A DNA stretch of 29,947 nucleotides from a bacterium (GTDB taxonomy: Bacteria; Patescibacteriota; Minisyncoccia; Phycocordibacterales; Phycocordibacteraceae), in contig JAJXVZ010000004.1 of NCBI GenBank assembly GCA_021781865.1, positions 1 through 29,947 on the forward strand, given 5' to 3'. A program made the translations under genes and the position numbers. Below the pieces are notes generated by a model. The model was given only the letters and a program-made list of their open reading frames with translations. It was not told where the DNA came from and made no database searches. Positions 23,544 through 29,947 of the stretch are shown here, in pieces. Each line of letters starts with the position of its first letter. The stretch's first letter is position 1.

Positions 23544-23616
23544 AGCCGGGGGCCAGGATTGAACTGGCGACCTAGGGTTTACGATACCCTCGCTCTACCA
23601 ACTGAGCTACCCCGGC
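23544..23616 (-). tRNA. tRNA-Thr(CGT)
   Basis: Minus-strand cloverleaf: acceptor GCCGGGG/CCCCGGC, D-arm GCTCAGTTGGTAGAGC, anticodon stem AGGGT/ACCCT with loop ATCGTAA giving anticodon CGT (codon ACG), T-arm GCCAG/CTGGC with TTCAATC loop. The discriminator is T (23544) and the next bases on the strand read CCG, so CCA is not encoded. 24 bases separate it from prfB. Confidence 0.92.
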
Positions 23617-23656
23617 AAACAATGTTCAAGAAATATATCACACGTATGTATAAAAC

Positions 23657-23690
23657 AAAAAATCCTTGCGTTATAAAACCCGCAAGGACT
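23657..23690 (-). terminator. Intrinsic terminator of the orphan gene ending at 23708
   Basis: On the minus strand TCCTTGCG (plus 23681-23688) pairs with CGCAAGGA (23663-23670) around a 10-base loop; six T follow (plus 23657-23662). Strong. Confidence 0.9.
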
Positions 23691-23707
23691 TAAAGAGAGA
23701 TATCCTC

Positions 23708-24361
23708 TCAAAGAGGACGCTTCAGGATTCTAATAAAATCAATTCCGTTGAACGCAACGCCTATCGGGTAACAACAGATATGAAGCCCTGTTGTCCCCGC
23801 ATGATGACCAACGCTGACAGGCGCCCTAGACGACGTACGGCTAGCACTTATTGCCATAGCGCCGTGGAGGAGACGAATATTACGGAGAAGGATATATATT
23901 CCCGTATACCAGGAAATCTCTGCCGCGTTTGGTACCTCGGCAGTTGAGAGACACTTCCGCTGACCTTGGCATTCTGTTCTAAGGGCAATCCATCCCGGCC
24001 CCACCTTTTCTTCATGAGCGAAACGTTCCTTGGGTTCTGCAAACCAACCGCCTATTGAATGGAAGCATCTCGGCAGATGGTTGCGAACTTCAAGAAGCGA
24101 CATCGGACGTGAGGGACCCGGAATGAGTGGCCAGTTAGATTTGGCTACCCTTTTCAGTTTTGCCTTACTGGGTAGCGTCTCCAGAAGAAATCGGAGCTGC
24201 TCCTCGTCATAGAAGAAACTGAATCCGTTTGGTGGGGCGAGGCTAGTCACCTCGTTTGGCAAGATGAACTTCCTCCTCCTAAGAATGGACAGAGCCAATT
24301 TGAGGTTATCCAGTATTGCTGTGTTACGCTCCGAAGATAGAGCCGTTTCCAAAGCACGCAT
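23708..24361 (-). CDS. Orphan Patescibacteria-type hypothetical protein, SD-led
   Basis: Protein of 217 aa from the ATG at 24361. The frame is open to 24400, but GGAGG (plus 24369-24373) lies 7 bases before this ATG, an ideal spacing, so it is the start. No signal peptide or membrane helix. The segments FSFFYDEEQLRFLLETLP, PLIPGPSRPMSLLEVR, GWIALR, AEVPNAAEISWYTGIYILL and the C-terminal SASRTSSRAPVSVGHHAGTTGLHI are blocks I associate with an uncharacterised family (about 230 aa) scattered through Parcubacteria genomes; this is memory, not a search. It lies between two tRNA-Thr genes, with its own promoter, leader and terminator. Like the gene at 14628 it looks like a self-contained mobile or recently acquired unit. 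The function is unknown. Confidence 0.65.
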   Translation of the reverse strand: MRALETALSSERNTAILDNLKLALSILRRRKFILPNEVTSLAPPNGFSFFYDEEQLRFLLETLPSKAKLKRVAKSNWPLIPGPSRPMSLLEVRNHLPRCFHSIGGWFAEPKERFAHEEKVGPGWIALRTECQGQRKCLSTAEVPNAAEISWYTGIYILLRNIRLLHGAMAISASRTSSRAPVSVGHHAGTTGLHICCYPIGVAFNGIDFIRILKRPL

Positions 24362-24419
24362 TATTAATCCTCCGGGTGAGAGTGTCTCAGTGTGCGACAT
24401 AAGGAAGACGGTAAATCGT

Positions 24420-24440
24420 AAAAACCCATTCCAATTGGGT
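24420..24440 (-). terminator. Leader hairpin with T-run (possible attenuator)
   Basis: On the minus strand ACCCA (plus 24436-24440) pairs with TGGGT (24424-24428) and T residues follow (24420-24423). It lies in the leader, about 60 bases before the start at 24361, so premature termination could regulate the orphan gene. Confidence 0.35.
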
Positions 24441-24464
24441 GCTTCAAGGAACTAACAGCTTGCC

Positions 24465-24493
24465 ATCCTAGTATACTTATTGCATAAAGTCAA
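24465..24493 (-). promoter_or_regulatory. Promoter of the orphan gene at 24361
   Basis: On the minus strand TTGACT (plus 24488-24493), a 17-base spacer and TAGGAT (24465-24470). The better hexamer TATACT (24470-24475) has only a 12-base spacer. Either gives a leader of about 100 bases. Confidence 0.45.
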
Positions 24494-24624
24494 TCGCTTG
24501 TATTCTGAGTTTAAGAATTAATTGCAATATTCATTCGAGTAATCTGAACAGATATGAGAAACAGGCACAAGGGAGCGAAACTCAAGCCGCGCCAAAATTG
24601 GAAAAATGGAAACCTGTTTGATTC

Positions 24625-24700
24625 TGGAGCCGAGAGTCGGGATTGAACCGACGACCTGCGCCTTACCATGGCGCTGCTCTACCAACTGAGCTATCTCGGC
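24625..24700 (-). tRNA. tRNA-Thr(GGT)
   Basis: Minus-strand cloverleaf: acceptor GCCGAGA/TCTCGGC, D-arm GCTCAGTTGGTAGAGC identical to the other tRNA-Thr, anticodon stem GCGCC/GGCGC with loop ATGGTAA giving anticodon GGT (codons ACC and ACT), T-arm GTCGG/CCGAC. Discriminator T (24628) followed by encoded CCA (24627-24625), unlike tRNA-Thr(CGT). Confidence 0.95.
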
Positions 24701-24767
24701 TTATTACACACCAACGCATACTAGCCGAGTTTCCCCACACTTTCAATTTATTTGTATGAAAGCATTG

Positions 24768-24779
24768 TATACTTGTGAC
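24768..24779 (+). promoter_or_regulatory. -10 box of the cupin gene (leaderless type)
   Basis: TATACT (24768-24773) ends 6 bases before the ATG at 24780. The earlier in-frame ATG at 24756 is upstream of this box and is rejected as start. Confidence 0.6.
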
Positions 24780-25133
24780 ATGGAAAATCTCGCGCACTAC
24801 GAGAAAGAAAATCGCCCCTGGGGTAACTTCGAACGCTTCACGCTCAATGAAAAGACGACCGTCAAGATAATAACCGTCAATGCGGGCGAATCTATCAGTC
24901 TTCAAACCCACGGTCACCGCGATGAATTCTGGCGCGTCCTCAAGGGCTCTGGCATCATACACATCGGCGATAAAGAAAATCAGGCACACGAAGGTAGCGC
25001 TTTTTTCTGTCCTCGTCACACCGAACACCGTGTCACGGGCGGTCCGGAAGGAACGATTTTTCTCGAGATAGCCTTCGGTGATTTCGACGAGAACGACATT
25101 ACGCGTCTTGAAGACCGCTACGGCCGCACATAA
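24780..25133 (+). CDS. Mannose-6-phosphate isomerase type II-like cupin
   Basis: A single-domain cupin of 117 aa matching the C-terminal isomerase domain of ManC/AlgA: PWGNFERF (13-20), LQTHGHRDEFW (41-51) with H44, H46 and E49 as likely metal ligands, VLKGSGIIHIGD, and FFCPRHTEHRVTG with H83 as a further ligand. It probably interconverts mannose-6-phosphate and fructose-6-phosphate in the cytoplasm, though a stand-alone cupin could have another sugar substrate. The start at 24780 follows from the TATACT box and from the family N-terminus. Monocistronic; no sugar-nucleotide pathway genes are adjacent. Confidence 0.85.
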   Translation: MENLAHYEKENRPWGNFERFTLNEKTTVKIITVNAGESISLQTHGHRDEFWRVLKGSGIIHIGDKENQAHEGSAFFCPRHTEHRVTGGPEGTIFLEIAFGDFDENDITRLEDRYGRT

Positions 25134-25215
25134 ATTCGAACACCTTTTACTAGTACCTGAATTTTGGTATCCCAGTGATCGTACTAAGTAACCGATAACG
25201 TCTTATCATTTTACA

Positions 25216-25311
25216 ATGCGCGACCTAGTAGACGACATAAGAACTGGATTTGAGACGAGAAACGATGCGACGGTGCATATTCCGACCTTCGGATATGCTA
25301 CTTCTCGGGAG
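25216..25311. repeat. 96-bp direct repeat, copy A
   Basis: Identical over all 96 bases to 26151-26246, in the same orientation. It overlaps the last codons of the nucleoside phosphorylase gene (stop at 25298-25300). On the plus strand it begins at an ATG and encodes 32 residues (MRDLVDDIRTGFETRNDATV...), with stop TGA at 25315-25317; TATCAT ends 6 bases before the ATG. It ends in an imperfect hairpin with one bulge (25275-25298: GCATA, T bulge, TCCGA, loop, TCGGA, TATGC). Nothing else like it is in the window. Confidence 0.97.
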
Positions 25312-26074
25312 CGATGAGGGTACGAAGTCCTGCTTTATACACTTCACGTTTTACTAATTCACGCACGTACTTCTCTTGAGTGTGACTGGCATCACCCGTC
25401 GTTTGTCCTTTTATCATATTGTCGGAAACATATAGTAGAGCTGTGCTTGGCACATGAAAGTGGTTCGACACAGAAAATACTGTTGCTGTCTCCATTTCAA
25501 CGCCGTAAAATCCATTCTTCGACCACGACTGAACATCGTCCCAAGTCTCTCCCATCATTGCTTGGTTGGTGATTACGGGTCCATTCCAGATTTTATGGTC
25601 GCCTTGTATGTTCGACTCTATCAATTTAGAAAGCGTACTATCTGGATAATGTCTGAAATCAATTGCATCTGGTTCATACACTCTTGTGGTACTTTCATTT
25701 CCGTAACTCCATAAAGGAATGACGAGGTTTAGGGAGTTCATTTCGCTGTAGAGTCCGCCACAACTACCAATGTGTATATTTCTTTTTGAACCAAACAAAG
25801 ATGCTAGGTGTACATATTCTGATAATTGAGCACCGCCATACATGACTGACATCCAGTAGATATTGTTACTAATCGTTAGTTCAAGAACGTGGGACAGAAA
25901 ACCCTCTAGTTTCCGCGAAGTGAACACTATGCCCAACTCATTCAGCGTTTCCTCAATGTTAGTAAAGTGTTTCGCTTCATCCCAAGCACCATAAGATATA
26001 AAGCCCTCGACAGAATAATCGAGAGAAATGTTGAGAAACTTCTTGAACTCTTCCGCAGTAAATGACTTGTACAT
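25298..26074 (-). CDS. Nucleoside phosphorylase superfamily protein
   Basis: Phosphorolyses or hydrolyses the glycosidic bond of nucleosides, a salvage step suited to an organism without purine or pyrimidine synthesis. The 258-aa protein has the PNP_UDP_1 signatures: YGAW at 28-31, SVMYGGAQLSEYVHL (76-90), IGSCGGL (102-108, phosphate and ribose site), GVEMETATVF (191-200, base and ribose-binding Glu) and YVSDN with D218. Uridine- or purine-specificity is not decidable by eye. Its promoter is leaderless type (TATTCT ends 7 bases before the ATG). AT-rich base composition and flanking 96-bp repeats indicate recent acquisition. The last codons and stop lie inside repeat copy A. Confidence 0.87.
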   Translation of the reverse strand: MYKSFTAEEFKKFLNISLDYSVEGFISYGAWDEAKHFTNIEETLNELGIVFTSRKLEGFLSHVLELTISNNIYWMSVMYGGAQLSEYVHLASLFGSKRNIHIGSCGGLYSEMNSLNLVIPLWSYGNESTTRVYEPDAIDFRHYPDSTLSKLIESNIQGDHKIWNGPVITNQAMMGETWDDVQSWSKNGFYGVEMETATVFSVSNHFHVPSTALLYVSDNMIKGQTTGDASHTQEKYVRELVKREVYKAGLRTLIAPEK

Positions 26075-26080
26075 GCTAAG

Positions 26081-26103
26081 AGAATACCATTCAGTTCAAT
26101 GGT
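26081..26103 (-). promoter_or_regulatory. -10 box and inverted repeat before the nucleoside phosphorylase gene
   Basis: Minus-strand TATTCT (plus 26081-26086) ends 7 bases before the ATG at 26074. ACCATT (26086-26091)/AATGGT (26098-26103) with a 6-base centre abuts it and could be an operator. Confidence 0.45.
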
Positions 26104-26150
26104 CCTATAGTCCGCACCACACGAGCTTGTATTTACCTTATTGATTTTCG

Positions 26151-26246
26151 ATGCGCGACCTAGTAGACGACATAAGAACTGGATTTGAGACGAGAAACGA
26201 TGCGACGGTGCATATTCCGACCTTCGGATATGCTACTTCTCGGGAG
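26151..26246. repeat. 96-bp direct repeat, copy B
   Basis: Identical to copy A. On the plus strand the ORF from the ATG at 26151 has the same 32 codons, then LSQ and stop (26256-26258). On the minus strand it retains the last codons of the phosphorylase reading frame (P-E-K-stop), as a remnant next to the restriction operon's 3' end. The hairpin is at 26210-26233. Confidence 0.97.
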
Positions 26247-26284
26247 TTGTCTCAATAAAGTTATTTACCCCACACCGTTCTGCA

Positions 26285-26467
26285 CTATATCTTCTGGTCA
26301 ATATAGTTCTCTGGATTTTCTCTTTGGTCCACCTTCAGAAGAAGGTCAAAGAATCCGATGAAATTGTGAGTGGCTTCCCATGCTTCTTGGTCAGAATACT
26401 CAACCCCATATTCCCTCTTGAACATCCGCTTGAAGTTCTCGACAGTCTCGGGAGTTATGTGGACCAT
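26285..26467 (-). CDS. Small hypothetical protein at the end of the RM operon
   Basis: 60 aa, helical and charged: ITPETVENFKRMFKREYGVEYSDQEAWEATHNFIGFFDLLLKV. The EYGVEYSDQEAWEA-helix pattern resembles small uncharacterised proteins in Patescibacteria. The ATG is 2 bases after the stop of the preceding small gene, so it is co-transcribed and translationally coupled to the restriction operon. A role as antitoxin-like or regulatory partner of the restriction enzyme is possible but only inferred from position. Confidence 0.65.
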   Translation of the reverse strand: MVHITPETVENFKRMFKREYGVEYSDQEAWEATHNFIGFFDLLLKVDQRENPENYIDQKI

Positions 26468-26469
26468 GC

Positions 26470-26625
26470 TTATAGTTCATCTTTCAGCTCAACAGCTTCC
26501 TCGGCATCAAGCCCCTCCTCATCCATAATCTCTTTCACATGGATTGCTCCCTCGGCATCCAAACCATAATCTTCCATCAGTCCATGAAGTGCCTCTAGGT
26601 CGTCAGGGTCCATATCGCTAGCCAT
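26470..26625 (-). CDS. Small acidic hypothetical protein in the RM operon
   Basis: 51 aa from the ATG at 26625, which overlaps the end of res by 8 bases. Acidic, with two copies of a GLDAEGAIHVKE / GLDAEEAVELKD motif about 17 residues apart. Other in-frame starts: ATG at 26643, ATG at 26613. The overlap with res and the tight link to the next gene indicate coupled translation. I do not recognise the family. Confidence 0.6.
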   Translation of the reverse strand: MASDMDPDDLEALHGLMEDYGLDAEGAIHVKEIMDEEGLDAEEAVELKDEL

Positions 26626-29299
26626 GTAGCCGCACAACTTCATCGAAGCTCTTTGCTTTGTTTTCAGTCCACGCATCCTCTTTAATGTAGAGAGCCTTGT
26701 AGGAGACTCGACTTTGCCTTGCGTTCACGTCTTCGCACCATTTCTGCAATCTCTCAAACTTGATTTTGTCATCCTCTTCCTCTCGTCCCTTGGTTTCGAT
26801 TATATACACCTGCTTATCATCCACCTTCACAAAGAAATCTGGATAGTACGTAGCAATAAATCCCTCGGAGTTCTTGTATTCGATACGCAGAGCATTTGCC
26901 TCCTTGTTTTGAAAGTTCTTGGCGAATGAGATTACGTCATCACATTTCTCAAGAAAAGCGGCAAACTTTAGCTCAAAATTACTGTCACCAACAATCCTAT
27001 TGAAAACAGATTTCTGAGGAATGAGGAATGATTTGTCACTTACAACAAATGGTCTTGCTTTACTTACTTTAATATAATTCTTGATTTCAGTGTCGCCCCT
27101 GTCTTGGACCGTAAGTTCATTGATAGACTTTTTGAACACGTCCTTTATAAGCTTTATGTACTCGACTTCAGATAGGTTGCGGAGGACATTGAGGTCAGTC
27201 AGTTCGATTTTATTTTCAAACATATAGTTCTCAACAAAATCCTTCACCTTACCAAAAAGGATGTCGTAACAACCAAACAAACGCATCTCACGCATTATTG
27301 CTTGCGCAAAGAAACCAATGACGCTTTGATAATTCGGTTCAATATCACCACTCAAAATCGTGGTGTGATGAACCACTTCGGCGACGACATCTCTAAAGAC
27401 AATCTCTCGCTTCTCTTGTTCGGAGAATGTCTTTATCTTCACTTTTTTATTACCGAAACTCGACACGTCCAAGTTAGCGAGATTTTTGTATTCTCGCTGT
27501 ATTCGGGCGGTCATTACGGGTATTTCAATATCGAGCTTCTCAATGTCTTTCTTTTCGTTTTCTTTATCAACCTCAATGACCATCGGAGAGACTGGTTTTG
27601 AACCAGAGCCCATCAGTCGCTTTTCTAGGAGTACACCCTCGCCTTTGATACTTTCAACGAAATCCATGAAAGCAGGAGTACCGATAACGCTCACATACTC
27701 ATCAATATCGTCCCTTCCAAAGTACATTCTTCGCAGACCTCTACCAAGCGTCTGTTCAGGAAGGATTTTACTATCGGAAGCATACGGTCGCAGACCCACA
27801 ATGGTGGTCACATTTTTTACATCCCAGCCCTCCTTGAGCATCATTACTGACACGATAGCTTTATATGGACTTCCCAAACTATCAATCTCGTTTGCCTGTT
27901 TTCGTAGCCGTTCAAGTTCTTCTTTCTTCTTACCTGCAACGCTTTCCGAGATTTCTCCACTTTGATTTGTATGGATAGTCAAAACCGCGCCCCTTAGCTC
28001 TGGATAATTTGTTTCAAGATACTCTGCAACATCGTCACAATTCTTTGTGTCGTCGGTCATCACAAAAAGAAGTGACTTCTTCCCAGTCGGCTCAAGTTGG
28101 CGGTACGTCTTTCTCCACTCTTCAACCCCAAGATGAATATGGTCTCTCCATTTTTCGGTAAACACGACACTTTGACCTTCTTTCAACTTTCCTCTACTCG
28201 CCTCATCAGGCACAACAGGTTGCTTTACCACTCGTTGATGAATTGCTTCAACCAGAGGATAGTCAGAGATTGTTTGTACGAAAATTGCTCCCTTGTTGTT
28301 TTTGGGAGTTGCCGTCACATCTAACTGAAGCGATAAGCCGCCGCCTTTTTGCTTGAGCTTATTGTCTATGTCACGTATAGACTTGAGCCATGCGTTTTCT
28401 TCGTGAATGTGGTGCGCTTCGTCGTTGATGACGATAAGTTCATCTATATCGCGGACAATCATACCCAAATCTACAGTTGAGTCATTCGTCTTTGTTACTG
28501 GCTTATCACCAAGGAAGTATTCCGAGCTATCTTCATCGTCTGCATTGTAGTCCTTCACATCGCTTTCAAACACGCGATGAATGTTAGTGAGGAAGATATT
28601 TCCTGTATCAGAAAGGTTCTTTATTTCGTCTTGAAGATGGAGCGTGACTTGGAAATCGTCCTGCCAATTTTGACCCCTATAGCCGTTATCAGGAAGCACG
28701 GGGTCCGAGAAGAATATCCTGTTTCCTTCAAAGTCACTCTTGATGCGCTCAAACACGATGACGTTCGGAGTTATGAGTAGAAAGTTCTTCGCAAGATTTG
28801 AACCTTCTTCATAGAGTTTATGGAAATACGCCCACGCGACGACCAAGCTCATTACCTTGGTCTTGCCAGCTCCTGTTGCCATCTTGATAACAAGTCGGAG
28901 CCAGTCCTCGGTAAACATCTGGGGGCTTAGGACGCCCGTCGAGTTGTACCGTATCAAATCGTACTTATCCTTCACTTGAGCGACCTCGTAGAGCCATATA
29001 ACGGTCTCCACAGCCTCTCTTTGAGCGAAGTAGTATCGGAAGTTATAGGAAGAGCCATCAGCGTTATAGAGCGTATGTCCCTCTTTGAACCACCATGTCA
29101 AAAGAGCCCTTGCGGTCTCGCTCGCTCCTTCATAGTTATTGTCGCGCCAAGCCTTCACTTGTCTGCGAAGTTCCGCGACGAGGGGCGGTATGAGTTTCTC
29201 AAACCCCTTTTCTCGCAAATCTTCATCCGCAGGAAACCACCTTATTTCAGGGTTGAGGATTGCGTATGGGTCCTTCGGGAAGTCTTTATGGAGTGCCAT
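26618..29299 (-). CDS. Type III restriction enzyme, Res (helicase-nuclease) subunit
   Basis: The cleavage subunit of a type III restriction-modification system, an SF2 translocase fused to a nuclease. The 893-aa chain has Walker A MATGAGKT (140-147), DEAH box NDEAHHIHEE (292-301), motif III DVTATPK (327-333), motif V KEGWDVKN, and motif VI QTLGRGLRR (516-524). Near the C-terminus PDFFVKV (820-826) and IIETKG with E835 form a PD-(D/E)xK nuclease core. It starts 1 base after the stop of the upstream methyltransferase gene and ends in the start of a small gene. Low GC content suggests transfer. All catalytic residues seem intact. Confidence 0.93.
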   Translation of the reverse strand: MALHKDFPKDPYAILNPEIRWFPADEDLREKGFEKLIPPLVAELRRQVKAWRDNNYEGASETARALLTWWFKEGHTLYNADGSSYNFRYYFAQREAVETVIWLYEVAQVKDKYDLIRYNSTGVLSPQMFTEDWLRLVIKMATGAGKTKVMSLVVAWAYFHKLYEEGSNLAKNFLLITPNVIVFERIKSDFEGNRIFFSDPVLPDNGYRGQNWQDDFQVTLHLQDEIKNLSDTGNIFLTNIHRVFESDVKDYNADDEDSSEYFLGDKPVTKTNDSTVDLGMIVRDIDELIVINDEAHHIHEENAWLKSIRDIDNKLKQKGGGLSLQLDVTATPKNNKGAIFVQTISDYPLVEAIHQRVVKQPVVPDEASRGKLKEGQSVVFTEKWRDHIHLGVEEWRKTYRQLEPTGKKSLLFVMTDDTKNCDDVAEYLETNYPELRGAVLTIHTNQSGEISESVAGKKKEELERLRKQANEIDSLGSPYKAIVSVMMLKEGWDVKNVTTIVGLRPYASDSKILPEQTLGRGLRRMYFGRDDIDEYVSVIGTPAFMDFVESIKGEGVLLEKRLMGSGSKPVSPMVIEVDKENEKKDIEKLDIEIPVMTARIQREYKNLANLDVSSFGNKKVKIKTFSEQEKREIVFRDVVAEVVHHTTILSGDIEPNYQSVIGFFAQAIMREMRLFGCYDILFGKVKDFVENYMFENKIELTDLNVLRNLSEVEYIKLIKDVFKKSINELTVQDRGDTEIKNYIKVSKARPFVVSDKSFLIPQKSVFNRIVGDSNFELKFAAFLEKCDDVISFAKNFQNKEANALRIEYKNSEGFIATYYPDFFVKVDDKQVYIIETKGREEEDDKIKFERLQKWCEDVNARQSRVSYKALYIKEDAWTENKAKSFDEVVRLHG

Positions 29300-29300
29300 A

Positions 29301-29947
29301 TTAGAGTTTTACGTTGATTACTCTCGTGGTGTCGTTACCGAAAATATCCACGACCTTTACCGCAACCTTATAGTCTCCCTTAGGAAGCTCTTTTGGAGTA
29401 GACGTGAGTTCAAGATTTCTATTCTTCTTCGTTCTGAAGCTCTGCCACTCGTTATCGAAGATATAGTCCCCAGTCCAGACTTCCTTCTCCTCATCACCCT
29501 CCATAACTTTGATGATTTCTTTTCGGTCTGCAAAATCGTAGTCAACCGCCCAGTAGTCAATCCAGTCACTCCACTTCTTGGTGAGGACCTCACGAGATAC
29601 AAGTCCCGTATCTTTGTCTTTCGTGACTTTGATTACTTGTCCGCTCTCAATGATTATTTTCGACCTGCCAGCTTTCAACTCTTCATCAATGGCGTCATTG
29701 TCTTGGTTATAGAACACAGAGAAGTCGGCCAGTTCAATAGAGAGTTCCTTCACATTACTCCTACCCGTAACTATCGGCTTTGCATCAATATAGGCGACAT
29801 CGTAGAAGTTCACGTGCCCGCGCTCGACGGCTCGTTTATCAAAGACTTCACGAGGAATGATTTTGAAAGCGACATCAATACCTTCGTCAGCGTACTCACC
29901 GAAGTTCATCCCCATTTCGTAGTCGAAGCCGAGCACGTCTATCTTAG
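29301..29947 (-). CDS. Type III DNA methyltransferase (Mod), C-terminal part, cut by window edge
   Basis: The frame is open to the end of the window (KIDVLGFDYEMG continues upstream); 215 residues are visible. The segment DVLGFDYEMG, FKIIPREVFDKRAV, VNFYDVAYIDAKP, VLTKKWSDWIDYWAVDYDF, EVWTGDYIFDNEWQSFRTKKNR and DYKVAVKVVDIFGNDTTRVINV is the C-terminal region of the DNA methyltransferase that partners this Res family; the catalytic DPPY and SAM motifs must lie upstream. Methylates the recognition sequence and supplies target recognition to Res. One base separates it from res, so they form an operon. Confidence 0.82.
   Translation of the reverse strand, partial: KIDVLGFDYEMGMNFGEYADEGIDVAFKIIPREVFDKRAVERGHVNFYDVAYIDAKPIVTGRSNVKELSIELADFSVFYNQDNDAIDEELKAGRSKIIIESGQVIKVTKDKDTGLVSREVLTKKWSDWIDYWAVDYDFADRKEIIKVMEGDEEKEVWTGDYIFDNEWQSFRTKKNRNLELTSTPKELPKGDYKVAVKVVDIFGNDTTRVINVKL

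Noticed and set aside
25216..26246. Integron cassette with attC sites.
   Set aside because: The repeat has a bulged hairpin but no GTTRRRY-type core, the repeats flank the gene on both sides at full length, and no integrase is in the window.
1..29947. CRISPR array, rRNA operon or insertion sequence with terminal repeats.
   Set aside because: No regularly spaced repeats, rRNA-like sequence or transposase frame seen on either strand.

Overview
The window looks like a chromosome segment of a Patescibacteria (CPR) bacterium, probably of the Parcubacteria. Signs are the short release factor 2, secreted peptidoglycan-binding proteins, dense monocistronic genes, and orphan families I associate with that group. 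RF2 (SPF anticodon motif) is present and TGA is used as a stop, so UGA is not recoded. The lineage is inferred from gene content; no rRNA is present.

Layout. 1-1.7 kb: 3' end of a phosphoribosyltransferase-like gene, a 3-methyladenine DNA glycosylase and an orphan gene with a strong Shine-Dalgarno (SD) site and terminator. 1.7-6.3 kb (minus): cyclopropane-fatty-acid synthase, GTPase TypA/BipA and an ABC-F ATPase. 6.4-9.2 kb: RluF-type pseudouridine synthase, a 2H phosphoesterase and a lone b6-like cytochrome b. 9.4-14.0 kb (minus): secreted peptidoglycan-binding protein, DUF2127 membrane protein, MgtA-like P-type ATPase and a secreted 3D-domain protein.

14.1-17.4 kb is an accessory island: a 580-base gene-free stretch with a consensus promoter and a long leader hairpin, a frameshifted orphan gene, a serine recombinase without its catalytic domain, a DUF5677-like gene and tRNA-Gln flanked by direct repeats. 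17.5-23.5 kb (minus) is core: an ABC-2 exporter pair, pyrG, ftsX, ftsE and prfB. 23.5-24.7 kb holds two tRNA-Thr genes with an orphan gene between them. After a small mannose-6-phosphate-isomerase-type cupin comes a second accessory region: a nucleoside phosphorylase bracketed by two identical 96-bp direct repeats, then a type III restriction-modification operon (partial mod, res, two small genes) running off the right end.

Two expression styles coexist. Most core and metabolic genes have a -10 box (often TATAGT or TATACT) ending about 5-8 bases before the start codon, so their mRNAs are probably leaderless. Three orphan accessory genes (at 1181, 14628 and 24361) instead have strong SD sites, and intrinsic terminators follow them; two have structured leaders. 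The points most worth a second look are the 96-bp repeats, the orphan genes with their own regulatory parts, and the solitary cytochrome b.
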